This document shows, one piece after another, positions 36,770 to 44,428 of a stretch of 64,000 bases of DNA. Positions within the stretch are counted from its first letter, which is position 1. Each line of letters starts with the position of its first letter. This stretch comes from Rickettsiales endosymbiont of Stachyamoeba lipophora (GTDB lineage Bacteria; Pseudomonadota; Alphaproteobacteria; Rickettsiales; 33-17): NCBI RefSeq assembly GCF_003932735.1, contig NZ_CP033611.1, positions 648,156 to 712,155 of the forward strand, given 5' to 3'. The position numbers and the translations under genes were made by a program. The notes under the pieces are model-generated. The model was not told the origin of the DNA and ran no database searches. It worked only from the letters and a program-made list of their open reading frames with translations.

Positions 36770-36980
36770 TTTCTTCACTATCAGTAGGAGAAACTTTTGA
36801 GTGATCAGTAGTTGGGTTTTTAATAATCTCAGGTTTTATTTGCATGCCAAGTGAGGCAAGCAGATTAGCAAATTTTTTAAACCAGCTATAATCATTGTCA
36901 GAAGCTTTGTCTGCAAAATTTTTGGCAGCAATTAACACTGGTTCCCAAAATTCGTTTTTATTGTTTACATTCTTTGACAT
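36765..36980 (-). CDS. Small hypothetical protein in the GTA insert
   Basis: 71 residues from ATG 36980. Polar N-terminus, a helix with W-E-P-V-L-I-A-A-K-N-F-A and W-F-K-K-F-A-N-L-L-A-S, and a Ser/Asp/Glu-rich tail. No signal peptide or membrane segment. I do not recognise it. It ends the minus-strand group of effector-like genes, 20 bp after the 351-residue gene. Confidence 0.55.
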   Translation of the reverse strand: MSKNVNNKNEFWEPVLIAAKNFADKASDNDYSWFKKFANLLASLGMQIKPEIIKNPTTDHSKVSPTDSEEK

Positions 36981-37000
36981 GCAAATTAAACCTTAGCTTT

Positions 37001-38056
37001 TTATCTTGGTATACCTGAGCCATTATTAGCATTTACTACTAAACCTTGGGCATTTTGTAAGCTCTGCCGTTCCAATTGTTGGAGCATCTTTATATTATTT
37101 TTAATGTATTCTGGTAATTGAGACATAGATTTAAGTATAGGATCTTGGGGACCTAAATAATTTTTAAGCTCTCCCTTTTTATATTCCAGCACTTCATAAC
37201 CTTTCACCCCTTTATCATTGCCTGGTGTAAAATTATAAATAGGCATAATAATAGTGCCGGTAAACTCACCATTAACCAATAACTCTTTAAGCTTACCATC
37301 TTGCCCTCTTACTTGTTGTACATAATCATTAGGAGAATTTTGATCAGGTGTGCTAGTAATTACAGTATTTTTTATTTGAGGATTATTTTTATCAGGCACT
37401 TCTTCAATTTGAGCCTGCACTATACAATTTTGTTCACGCAAAGACTTTGCTATGTCTTCTGATGCTTTATTATCATAAATTATAGAGCTACCATACTTTC
37501 TTTGAAGCTCTTTGTATATTACTGAGCTGCTCAGTGCGCCTTCTCTTGGACCGATAGCAGTATCACTGCTCGTTTGTTGCACGGCTGATTGCGGGGTTAC
37601 AGTCAAGCCTATAGCATCAGTAAATTGTTGTGGAGATTGAGCTGTTGTAGCTACAGGAGTAGCGGTAGCAGCGGCAGCAGGTGATTGTTGTGGAGATTGA
37701 GCTGTTGCAACAGGAGTAGCGGTAGCGGCGGCAGCAGGTGATTGCTGCGTGGATTGAGCTGTTGTGGCTGCAGGAGCAGCAACTTTATCTTGCTCTTCCG
37801 GCTCTTCTTCATCGCTATCACTCCTAGTATTGGGCTGAAGGTCTACTGTAACAGCATCTTGAGTCAATGGATATTGATAAATATATGTAGGGCTCTCATC
37901 AGCTGGCATTTCCTCTTGACCATTACCAAGCCAGCGCGCAAAAAGTTTCATCATATTAAATCCATGCTTAAGTGAGGCTTGGCCTGCTGCTGATCCGCCG
38001 TCTGAGGCAGTTGACGATGAATCTGTATTATTTTTGGAGGATTCAGAAGTTGTCAT
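37001..38056 (-). CDS. Effector-like protein with Ala/Thr/Pro/Gln repeats and a domain shared with its neighbours
   Basis: 351 residues. The N-terminal ~35 are Ser/Thr/Asp-rich and disordered, an acidic patch (S-D-S-D-E-E-E-P-E-E-Q-D) lies near 80-90, followed by about three copies of a 19-residue A-Q-S-x-Q-Q-S-P-A-A-A-A-T-A repeat (about 98-155). The C-terminal ~170 residues include a block shared with the next gene: V-R-x-Q-D-G-x-L-K-E-L, F-x-G-x-I-x-x-P-I, Y-E-V-L-E-Y, L-x-x-Y-L-G-P, S-Q-L-P. No signal peptide. Function unknown; the disordered, repeat-rich N-terminus and paralogy are typical of secreted host-directed proteins, which is inference. Confidence 0.7.
   Translation of the reverse strand: MTTSESSKNNTDSSSTASDGGSAAGQASLKHGFNMMKLFARWLGNGQEEMPADESPTYIYQYPLTQDAVTVDLQPNTRSDSDEEEPEEQDKVAAPAATTAQSTQQSPAAAATATPVATAQSPQQSPAAAATATPVATTAQSPQQFTDAIGLTVTPQSAVQQTSSDTAIGPREGALSSSVIYKELQRKYGSSIIYDNKASEDIAKSLREQNCIVQAQIEEVPDKNNPQIKNTVITSTPDQNSPNDYVQQVRGQDGKLKELLVNGEFTGTIIMPIYNFTPGNDKGVKGYEVLEYKKGELKNYLGPQDPILKSMSQLPEYIKNNIKMLQQLERQSLQNAQGLVVNANNGSGIPR
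37623..37790 (-). repeat. Tandem coding repeats of about 57-60 bp
   Basis: Two near-identical units and a third divergent one inside the 351-residue gene, encoding A-Q-S-P-Q-Q-S-P-A-A-A-A-T-A-T-P-V-A-T. Unit lengths differ by one codon, as expected from replication slippage in a disordered segment. Confidence 0.75.
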
Positions 38057-38131
38057 AAGCTGTTCCTTGGTAATTTATTAATATAATATTAATTGTATTA
38101 TAACACTGAGGTGAAAGATATCAAATTATTT

Positions 38132-38989
38132 TTAAGAGCCTTGATAAGGAGAAGCCTTTACAACCTTGGAAGCTCCCAAATTGCTACAATTTTTAATATC
38201 TTTTTGAATATTTTTTGGTAATTGAGAATGCGCTTTGATATTCATACTGCTTGGACCTAAATAATGTTTTAATATAGGACCTGGTTCATATTCTAAAACT
38301 TCATAGCTCAGCACCTGCTTAGTTTGATTATCCACAATAGGCAGACAAATTATTCCTTTAAAGTTGGGGCCTATTTCTAATTCTTTCAAGCTACCATCTT
38401 GGTTTCTAACTTCGTTAATATAATTATCATCCCCTTCAAACTTAAAATACCGGATTTTACATTCTATTCCAGGATGTGAGGAATCTTTAAAAATAGTTTC
38501 TTTAGTAGGTATTGTTGGTTTAATTTTTTGTGAGTTAATATTATCTTTGATATAGCTGTTTAATAAATCATCATCATTAATAGCACCTTTGCTTGATACT
38601 TTAAAGGCGTATGATTTTGATAGAAAGCAATCACCAAAAGCAAATAAAAGTAACGGATACTCAGCTTCTATCTCGCCTAAATCTTGTGCCTCTATATCAG
38701 ATGCCGGCAGGGAAGCTTGATACTCCTCTTCTTGTTCTGCTATAAAAGGAAAAGGCTCATCTTCTAAAAGATTTTCCTCATCATTACTTTTAACAGAAGA
38801 CATAGCAGATTTATAACTGGCAGAGGAAGCTTTAGAAATAGAAGCAGGCCTAGAGCTAATAGAATCTGATGAACGCGCACTTACATATGAAATTGAATCA
38901 TCTTCAATTTCCGTAGAACGTGTTGAATTTACGGATATAATATCATCTTCCACGCCTGAATTTTTATTCGTTTTATCATCTTTAGCCAT
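38132..38989 (-). CDS. Effector-like protein, paralogue of the 351-residue gene
   Basis: 285 residues. The N-terminal ~80 are rich in Ser, Asp and Glu (I-S-V-N-S-T-R-S-T-E-I-E-D-D-S), then an acidic stretch, then a folded C-terminal part. Residues about 190-265 share the block V-R-N-Q-D-G-S-L-K-E-L, F-K-G-I-I-C-L-P-I, Y-E-V-L-E-Y, L-K-H-Y-L-G-P, S-Q-L-P with the gene at 37001. No membrane segment. Unrecognised. It is 75 bp from the 351-residue gene and 41 bp from the 549-residue gene on the same strand. Confidence 0.7.
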   Translation of the reverse strand: MAKDDKTNKNSGVEDDIISVNSTRSTEIEDDSISYVSARSSDSISSRPASISKASSASYKSAMSSVKSNDEENLLEDEPFPFIAEQEEEYQASLPASDIEAQDLGEIEAEYPLLLFAFGDCFLSKSYAFKVSSKGAINDDDLLNSYIKDNINSQKIKPTIPTKETIFKDSSHPGIECKIRYFKFEGDDNYINEVRNQDGSLKELEIGPNFKGIICLPIVDNQTKQVLSYEVLEYEPGPILKHYLGPSSMNIKAHSQLPKNIQKDIKNCSNLGASKVVKASPYQGS

Positions 38990-39030
38990 AATATTGCCGC
39001 TTTAAGAGTTAACCTGCAATCCCAGTATTA

Positions 39031-40680
39031 TTATAAGGTATGACCGCCTCCTTTGTTTGGCGCCTGCCTAATATTGTTAGTAGGACGGAAATCGCCAATT
39101 GCAGTTTGCAATTGTGCACCTTTACCAGCGGCTTTTACTTTGCTCAAATTTTCACTAAGTTCTTTGAGCTCACCTACTTTATCAAAAGCTTTTGCCATAG
39201 TATTAACTGAGCCGCTCTGAATAACTGTCGTTTTGCCAGCAGCTTCTTTAGTCATTGGCTCGAAAGAGTCCTTAATATCTTCTAACCCTTTTTTACCTTC
39301 TTGTTCTGAAGCTCGCAATTTTTCTGATTGAGCGAGTATTTCTTGTTGAAGGGATTTAGTTCTTGTTTGGTCTATGTGCATTAAAGAGTTTTTAGGAGTA
39401 TTTTCAGTTTTTATTTGAGAAAGAGCATCCTTGCCACCATTCTGTAAGACTCCTTCTTCTTTGCCTTTAGGGGTGCCCGCAAGATTAGTTCTTGCCTTAT
39501 CTACATCTGCATGATTACCAATTGCCTCTTGCCAACGGGAAGAAATCCCTTCTGCCTTTAATTGAGCTTCGGTTTTAACCTCTTCAGCTCTACTTTGCTG
39601 TGTTTTAGATGCTATATCATCAGGTTGCCTATTACCTCTTTGGTTATTCGAAGTTGTAGAGGTTTGAAGATTATTAACAAAATCACCCTTTTCATTGATG
39701 TTTCCGGTTTTCTTAAGATTCTCCCTTGCTATTCTCAATTGTTCTTCAGCAGAAAGGTTTTGACGATTTTTAATAAAATCACCTTTTTCATTAATGTTTC
39801 CAGTTTTCTTAAGATTTTCCCTTGCTATTCTCAATTGTTCTTCAGCAGAAAGATTTTGATGATTTTTAGTAAAATCACCTTTTTCATTGATGTTCCCGGT
39901 TTTCTTAAGATCTTCCCTTGCTGCTCTTAATTGCTCTTCAAGAGAGAGATGTTGCTGTGTATTGGATTTAGCCTGCTTTTTAGGAATCTCAGGTAAAGGC
40001 TTCCTGCGCAAACCCTGATCTTGTTGTTGATCCTGGCCTTGTTCTCTATCAATAATTCTGGCTTTACTTTCAAGCCATTTCATATCTAGTATTGAAGTTC
40101 CTTTGTCGCTTAATACAGCTATTTCAAGCTTGCCATTTTTCCAATGCTGTACATCAAACGCACCAGGTATTTCCTTACCATTCGCATCAATACGAGGAGT
40201 TTTAATTACACCTATAAAATTGTTAGTTTCATATCTTACAAAACCATTTTTATCTCCGATCTCTTTAGGGTCGCCAGCTGGAGGAAAGGCAAATACACCC
40301 GGTATAGCAGTTTTTTGTCCCTGGATCCATACAGACTTATTTTTATCATTCCTTTGCTCTATTGCGGTGATTATCCCGTTTGATAGGCTATGACTTTGGA
40401 TGATCGCTAAGCTAGCCCCGCTAACCTTTAGCTTCTCCTCTTCCTCTTCGAGCCTTTTAGCAAATAATTTAGATAAATCTATTGCAACTTCAGTAATTTC
40501 AGGTTCATTTGATTTGCTAGCGCGCTTTGCAGGGACATGCTCATTTTTATTATTAGCTTTAACGCTACTTTTATTCTTTGCCATGTTAATATCGCTAGCC
40601 AAAGGCGTTATTATAGCCTCTGCCGAGTTAGCTTTAATGCGAACTACTGAGCCTCCAGGGTTAAACAGACTATGAGACAT
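39031..40680 (-). CDS. Effector-like protein with three 32-residue LKKT repeats
   Basis: 549 residues. N-terminal region about 1-95 is polar with a charged helix; about 95-215 is a folded part with F-I-G-V-I-K-T-P and F-D-V-Q-H-W-K-N-G-K-L, a weaker version of the block shared by the two neighbouring paralogues. A basic proline motif R-R-K-P-L-P-E-I-P-K-K (near 228) precedes three tandem 32-residue repeats (about 242-337), each with L-S-x-E-E-Q-L-R and L-K-K-T-G-N-I-N-E-K-G-D-F. The rest is helical, polar, ending in G-G-G-H-T-L. The repeats recall actin-binding beta-thymosin/WH2 motifs (helix, LKKT, extended tail), but this is only a resemblance. First gene of the trio. Confidence 0.7.
   Translation of the reverse strand: MSHSLFNPGGSVVRIKANSAEAIITPLASDINMAKNKSSVKANNKNEHVPAKRASKSNEPEITEVAIDLSKLFAKRLEEEEEKLKVSGASLAIIQSHSLSNGIITAIEQRNDKNKSVWIQGQKTAIPGVFAFPPAGDPKEIGDKNGFVRYETNNFIGVIKTPRIDANGKEIPGAFDVQHWKNGKLEIAVLSDKGTSILDMKWLESKARIIDREQGQDQQQDQGLRRKPLPEIPKKQAKSNTQQHLSLEEQLRAAREDLKKTGNINEKGDFTKNHQNLSAEEQLRIARENLKKTGNINEKGDFIKNRQNLSAEEQLRIARENLKKTGNINEKGDFVNNLQTSTTSNNQRGNRQPDDIASKTQQSRAEEVKTEAQLKAEGISSRWQEAIGNHADVDKARTNLAGTPKGKEEGVLQNGGKDALSQIKTENTPKNSLMHIDQTRTKSLQQEILAQSEKLRASEQEGKKGLEDIKDSFEPMTKEAAGKTTVIQSGSVNTMAKAFDKVGELKELSENLSKVKAAGKGAQLQTAIGDFRPTNNIRQAPNKGGGHTL
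39672..39960 (-). repeat. Three tandem 96-bp coding repeats
   Basis: The same segment recurs at 96-bp spacing (for example the codons for E-N-L or E-D-L-K-K-T appear at intervals of exactly 96). The two units at the lower coordinates are nearly identical, the third more divergent. They encode the LKKT repeats of the 549-residue protein. Reading frame is kept, so expansion or loss would not break the gene. Confidence 0.9.
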
Positions 40681-40802
40681 GTTATACCTAATATTAATTT
40701 ATTCTGTTAATATTAAAGTATAACACAAAAAAATGAAATGTTAAGAAATTAACTTATCTAATACATTGTTTAATATAATATATCAAAAAATCTAGTAAAA
40801 AT

Positions 40803-41303
40803 CTAAGAAACCTTATCAATTACTAAATCAACTTTCATACTATCATCACTCTGTTCTTTAGCTTGGCTAGAATGATCTTTGATATGATTTACTACTAATA
40901 CATCATTTTTAATTTGATTAATAGTTTGCTCTGAAATCTCGTATGCAATAAATTTTAAAGATTTCTGTTTGCTTATTTCAAGTAACCTATTGCTATTAAA
41001 TTTATAAGCAAAAGCTTTAATACCGCTAATGATATTAACTTTTAAAGCATTAACTAAATCTTGATCTTCAAAATCAATACCTTTTTTATTATCAAGTAAA
41101 CTATATTCATCACAAAATTTCTTGAAATATTTGTCTCTGAAAACTTTTTTAAATTGTAGGTATACTTTTTCCAATTGAGCTGAGTAAATTTTTTCTAAAT
41201 TATTTTGGGCTTGTAGTTCTGAGGCTAAATCCACAAATATATCAATACTAGATTTGTGATCAAAAACTTGCTTTAACAACTTAGTCTTAGAGCTATCATA
41301 CAT
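40803..41303 (-). CDS. Hypothetical helical protein in the GTA insert
   Basis: 166 residues, almost wholly alpha-helical by composition, Lys/Asp/Gln-rich, no signal peptide, no membrane segment. Tail Q-S-D-D-S-M-K-V-D-L-V-I-D-K. I do not recognise a family. It lies between the effector-like trio (122 bp away) and the tail tube gene (about 190 bp), same strand. AT-rich flanks suggest its own promoter. Possibly another effector or a chaperone for its neighbours; unproven. Confidence 0.6.
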   Translation of the reverse strand: MYDSSKTKLLKQVFDHKSSIDIFVDLASELQAQNNLEKIYSAQLEKVYLQFKKVFRDKYFKKFCDEYSLLDNKKGIDFEDQDLVNALKVNIISGIKAFAYKFNSNRLLEISKQKSLKFIAYEISEQTINQIKNDVLVVNHIKDHSSQAKEQSDDSMKVDLVIDKVS

Positions 41304-41496
41304 AAAATTTTACCCAATAAAAAATAAATTCATAATTGTAATATAAAACTTATAAGTTAAAAAAAGATTAACAAACTACAGTTTTTTTAAAATCTAGTTT
41401 AAATAGCTAATTTCCAATAGGGTTTGTTATAACTAAATAATTTTACTTTTTAATTAAAAAACAATAAAATTATTAATTTACATGACAAATTACAAA

Positions 41497-41937
41497 TTAG
41501 AGTGGACTTTCTGCCACAGCTTGCGAGCAAGCATTAGGGTGTTTCCAGGTTAATATACCCGCACTTTCTAACGTGAGATTATAAGTTTCTTCTTCATTAA
41601 AATTGCCCACCCTTTCATAATGTGAGATAAGAAAAGGGCCTGAAATTATTTCTCCATTACCAAAGGTAAGCTGAAATTCACCTATCTCAGTATTTAAAGC
41701 TAGGTTTTTTATTTTCTGTTCGCTCAAAGAATCAGTAAAGATTCCTCCACCGCTAATCGCCAGAGATTTTATACTACATTTCTGCATTAACAAACGCCAG
41801 TCACCTGAGTTTTTATTGCTGATGTCAATTAAATCGTTATTAAGTACCAGCCGTGTAGTTTTCAATCCTCCAATAGTTTCATAATTATTGTGGGATTTTA
41901 TTTTAATTAACATTAATTTGCCTGAGTAAGCTGACAT
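41497..41937 (-). CDS. GTA gp9-like major tail tube protein
   Basis: 146 residues from ATG 41937; an upstream TTG would only add sequence overlapping gp8. Phage major tail protein (TP901-1-like) as in RcGTA gp9: near the N-terminus G-K-L-M-L-I-K-I, then G-G-L-K-T-T-R-L-V-L-N-N-D-L-I-D-I-S, W-R-L-L-M-Q-K and the C-terminal Y-N-L-T-L-E-S-A-G-I-L-T-W. It overlaps gp8 by 25 bp and ends before the 5.2-kb insert that separates it from gp12. Confidence 0.85.
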   Translation of the reverse strand: MSAYSGKLMLIKIKSHNNYETIGGLKTTRLVLNNDLIDISNKNSGDWRLLMQKCSIKSLAISGGGIFTDSLSEQKIKNLALNTEIGEFQLTFGNGEIISGPFLISHYERVGNFNEEETYNLTLESAGILTWKHPNACSQAVAESPL

Positions 41938-42311
41938 GATTCCTCTTCTTTTATCCAAAATTTTACTATATGAGTCATTTGAATAGCCTGTTGGGCTTTA
42001 TTAGTGCTGCTTTCTATAGCAGTAGTTTCCTTTCGGATAACGTGTAATTTATTAAGTTTGAGTGTGTTGATTGCCATTTTTAGTTGGTCACTAAGTTGTA
42101 AAATACGAATGTTACTGCTATGTTTATCATATAATTTGAGATGTATTGTAACTATAACTCCCTGCCACGTTTTAGTAGACCAATCAGTAGTTACGATTTT
42201 GCCTAAATGGCCATACGGAAAGCTAGCATTAAGTGGCACATAATTATACACCTGGCAGCTAATATTTTGATTAAGCTGTAAAATTAATTCCTTTTGAAAA
42301 GTTGCGAGCAT
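41913..42311 (-). CDS. GTA gp8-like tail terminator (DUF3168)
   Basis: A 132-residue DUF3168 protein, the tail terminator that caps the tail tube at the head side. Typical features: V-P-L-N-A-S-F-P-Y-G-H-L-G near residue 25, then a W-x-x-x-I-V-T-I-H strand and a long amphipathic helix. It follows gp7 with no gap and overlaps gp9. Confidence 0.82.
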   Translation of the reverse strand: MLATFQKELILQLNQNISCQVYNYVPLNASFPYGHLGKIVTTDWSTKTWQGVIVTIHLKLYDKHSSNIRILQLSDQLKMAINTLKLNKLHVIRKETTAIESSTNKAQQAIQMTHIVKFWIKEEESCQLTQAN

Positions 42312-42647
42312 CTATTGTTCCTGGGTAATAAAGATAATCATATTATTGGTAAAAAGCCTGATCTTTTTTAAAATTTTAAAGGTAGATTCCTGAATAACAA
42401 TCATATCTCCTAATTTAATTTGTGGGTTATCAATCATAGTAATCTTGTAAAAAGCTTTATCAAAACTTACAATGCCATTTAAACCATCGCTAAACAAACT
42501 TCTGATTTCTATCACAGGTTCCATCTTGACCCAGATTTTAGCAGTGTGTTTAATATAGGTTTCAATCCCTCCATATTCATCCTCTATTTGCTCAAGCATC
42601 TGCACTAAAGCTTGGGTATTTAAATTTCTAGTCGAAACTTTTTTCAT
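42312..42647 (-). CDS. GTA gp7-like head-tail adaptor
   Basis: A 111-residue head-tail joining protein (stopper) related to SPP1 gp16-type adaptors: mostly beta, with W-V-K-M-E-P-V near residue 43 and I-K-L-G-D-M-I-V-I-Q-E near 78. It sits between gp6 (2 bp) and gp8 (no gap), as in RcGTA. Confidence 0.8.
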   Translation of the reverse strand: MKKVSTRNLNTQALVQMLEQIEDEYGGIETYIKHTAKIWVKMEPVIEIRSLFSDGLNGIVSFDKAFYKITMIDNPQIKLGDMIVIQESTFKILKKIRLFTNNMIIFITQEQ

Positions 42648-42649
42648 TG

Positions 42650-43174
42650 TTAAATCCTTATTTTTTTAAATAGCCTAAGCAGTTGCTTAAGTTTTTTAGG
42701 TACTTCAGTCTCTTGATTAAAACTAACTAAGATATATTCTAATATAGCCTGCTTTAAAGCTGGAGGGAGGGTAGTTTCATTAAAGCCACATTGATAAAAA
42801 ATTTGTAACTCAGCATAAAATTGAGGACGCAATAAAGATAAATGATCTTGCTTATATAACTGATATTCATTAGAGCTTAATGCAACCAATTCATTATAAT
42901 TTTTAGCTTTAATTTCTAAGAGTTTATGGATGTTAGGATTAGGAATTTTAATCGTATGGCTGTAGTAATTCGTGAAGCTTAAACAATAAGTTTTTAGTTC
43001 AATATCGCAGTTTAAATATAATTCGATATAATTTATAGAGGCTTTATATAAATTTAATAATAACTCATCTAATATTTCATCAAGCTTTTCTTCAATTTTC
43101 AAATATTGTTTAATTTGCTTTAAAGAGACAAGGGGCAAATTGCTTTGTTCAAGTAAAATCGGTTGGTTTTCCAT
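42650..43174 (-). CDS. GTA gp6-like head-tail connector
   Basis: A 174-residue connector (phage gp6-like) that binds under the portal. An N-terminal helical part (Q-I-K-Q-Y-L-K-I-E, I-L-D-E-L-L-L-N-L) is followed by beta strands and C-terminal helices with P-P-A-L-K-Q-A-I-L-E-Y-I-L. Gene position before gp7 is as in RcGTA, but here the gp10/gp11/chaperone block comes immediately before it instead of the capsid gene. Confidence 0.82.
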   Translation of the reverse strand: MENQPILLEQSNLPLVSLKQIKQYLKIEEKLDEILDELLLNLYKASINYIELYLNCDIELKTYCLSFTNYYSHTIKIPNPNIHKLLEIKAKNYNELVALSSNEYQLYKQDHLSLLRPQFYAELQIFYQCGFNETTLPPALKQAILEYILVSFNQETEVPKKLKQLLRLFKKIRI

Positions 43175-43199
43175 AAATGTAAAATATATATAATAATTA

Positions 43200-43379
43200 T
43201 TAAGAGAATTTTTTGATCAGTTCACTTAGTTCTTGTTTGGTTGGGGCTTGGAATGATATTTGCTTGCTATTAAGTATCAAAAATAATTCTTGTGGCGTTA
43301 ACTGCCATAATTCTTGTGGTTTGAGGTTTAAGTTATTGAATGCTATAGTAAAGATATCTTGCCAGGGATAGTTTTTCAT
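43200..43379 (-). CDS. GTA phage tail assembly chaperone (gp10.1-like)
   Basis: A 59-residue protein from ATG 43379. It reads W-Q-D-I-F-T-I-A-F, L-N-L-K-P-Q-E-L-W-Q-L-T-P-Q-E-L, then a Lys/Ser-rich end. The pattern Trp, Gly/Asn-Leu-x-Pro-x-x-x-W-x-L-T-P-x-E is the hallmark of the small tail assembly chaperones beside the GTA tape measure gene. It begins one base after the tape measure stop, the reverse of the RcGTA order in which it precedes the tape measure. Confidence 0.85.
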   Translation of the reverse strand: MKNYPWQDIFTIAFNNLNLKPQELWQLTPQELFLILNSKQISFQAPTKQELSELIKKFS

Positions 43380-43380
43380 T

Positions 43381-44121
43381 CTACCTCAAATGCTGCAAAT
43401 TCTGGGTGATTTCTGCAATAATTTGCTGCTCACTTTTTCTAAATGAATCAATATTCGGAGTAGAGATATTTACTGTAAGGTTAATAGGTTTATTTTTGGG
43501 AATCCTGTTATCAATTTTACCGGCAGCATTAGGTATAAAAAGTTCAGGCCCATATTCGCCTACTAAGTATGGTTTGTTGTTAGCCACATTGCCTCCTAAG
43601 GCTCGAGGGGTTAAAAAATTTTTTAGCATGCCACCAAAATTTTGCCCCATACCCATTGGATCAAAGCTTTTGCGTAACCCCTGAGATAAATAGCCTAAAA
43701 TGCCACCTAATTTACCCTCAGAGTTTTTATCATACCCACCAATAACCATATTTTTAAGTAAATTATTCATAGTTTGATAACGCATATCCTGTAGTAATGA
43801 GCCCATTTTATGCTTAAAATTTTTAAAATCACCTTGCAAAAGTTTAGTAAATTCAGTACCGATTAGTTGCCTGGTTTTAGAAGAATAATCCTTAAGATCA
43901 TCCATTAATTCCTTAGTATTAACTATTTTCTCAGTAAATTTTTCAAACTCATTGTTAGTTTCATATTGAGTTTGCATTAAATGTTGCTGCTGAGACTCAC
44001 ATTCTTTGACTTTGTCTATAAGCCTTTGGTTTAATTCGAGAGCCTCATTGAATTCTTCATTGACAGACTCAAGTTCAGCTTTTAAGTTTTTGATATTGCT
44101 GAAATCTTCTGGTATGTGCAT
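43381..44121 (-). CDS. GTA gp11-like tape measure protein
   Basis: 246 residues, short as in GTAs. An N-terminal coiled coil (about 5-85), a helical middle with Met/Gly-rich stretches (about 100-175), then R-A-L-G-G-N-V-A, P-Y-L-V-G-E-Y-G-P-E-L-F-I-P and a C-terminal strand/helix with F-R-K-S-E-Q-Q-I. The G-E-x-G-P-E-L-F-x-P block is diagnostic for this family. The tape measure sets tail length. Its ATG overlaps the ATG of a plus-strand lipoprotein gene in the palindrome CATG, an odd arrangement; no Shine-Dalgarno is seen. Confidence 0.85.
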   Translation of the reverse strand: MHIPEDFSNIKNLKAELESVNEEFNEALELNQRLIDKVKECESQQQHLMQTQYETNNEFEKFTEKIVNTKELMDDLKDYSSKTRQLIGTEFTKLLQGDFKNFKHKMGSLLQDMRYQTMNNLLKNMVIGGYDKNSEGKLGGILGYLSQGLRKSFDPMGMGQNFGGMLKNFLTPRALGGNVANNKPYLVGEYGPELFIPNAAGKIDNRIPKNKPINLTVNISTPNIDSFRKSEQQIIAEITQNLQHLR

Positions 44122-44428
44122 GTTTAAGCTATTTTATTTATTACTAATATGTTTGTTAAGTGCGTGTGCTACTAGGGAGCTAGCTCATGATATTTGTTTA
44201 GAACAGTATTCTAAAAATACTCTAGAGTATCAAAGCTGTGTTAGCTCAGAAGCTTCCAGGTTGAATAAGGGTATGCTTGTAGGAACAGTAGATATTGATT
44301 TAGAGAATATTAAGTTTATTTGCCAAAAACAACTTAAACCTCAAGCCAAATATCTGAGTGAAAAAGCATATTATCATAGATATTATTTATGTTTAAAAGA
44401 AAATGGTTACTTTCATAATGGCATTTAA
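44120..44428 (+). CDS. Small predicted lipoprotein inside the GTA cluster
   Basis: About 102 residues from ATG 44120. N-terminal M-F-K-L-F-Y-L-L-L-I-C-L-L-S-A-C gives a signal peptide with lipobox L-S-A-C (Cys16 acylated). The mature part has several cysteines and is charged. An upstream frame extension exists but precedes the signal peptide and overlaps the tape measure gene, so it is rejected. Unrecognised family. It runs opposite to the surrounding GTA genes and overlaps the next lipoprotein gene by 11 bp. Confidence 0.7.
   Translation: MFKLFYLLLICLLSACATRELAHDICLEQYSKNTLEYQSCVSSEASRLNKGMLVGTVDIDLENIKFICQKQLKPQAKYLSEKAYYHRYYLCLKENGYFHNGI

Noticed and set aside
39562-39960. Regularly spaced repeats that look at first like a CRISPR array
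   Set aside because: The 96-bp units are continuous, without unique spacers, and encode three in-frame protein repeats; no cas genes are near.
39562-40675. Several plus-strand ORFs opposite the 549-residue gene
   Set aside because: Repeated antisense of the tandem repeats and of charged stretches; Phe/Leu/Ser-rich without recognisable motifs.
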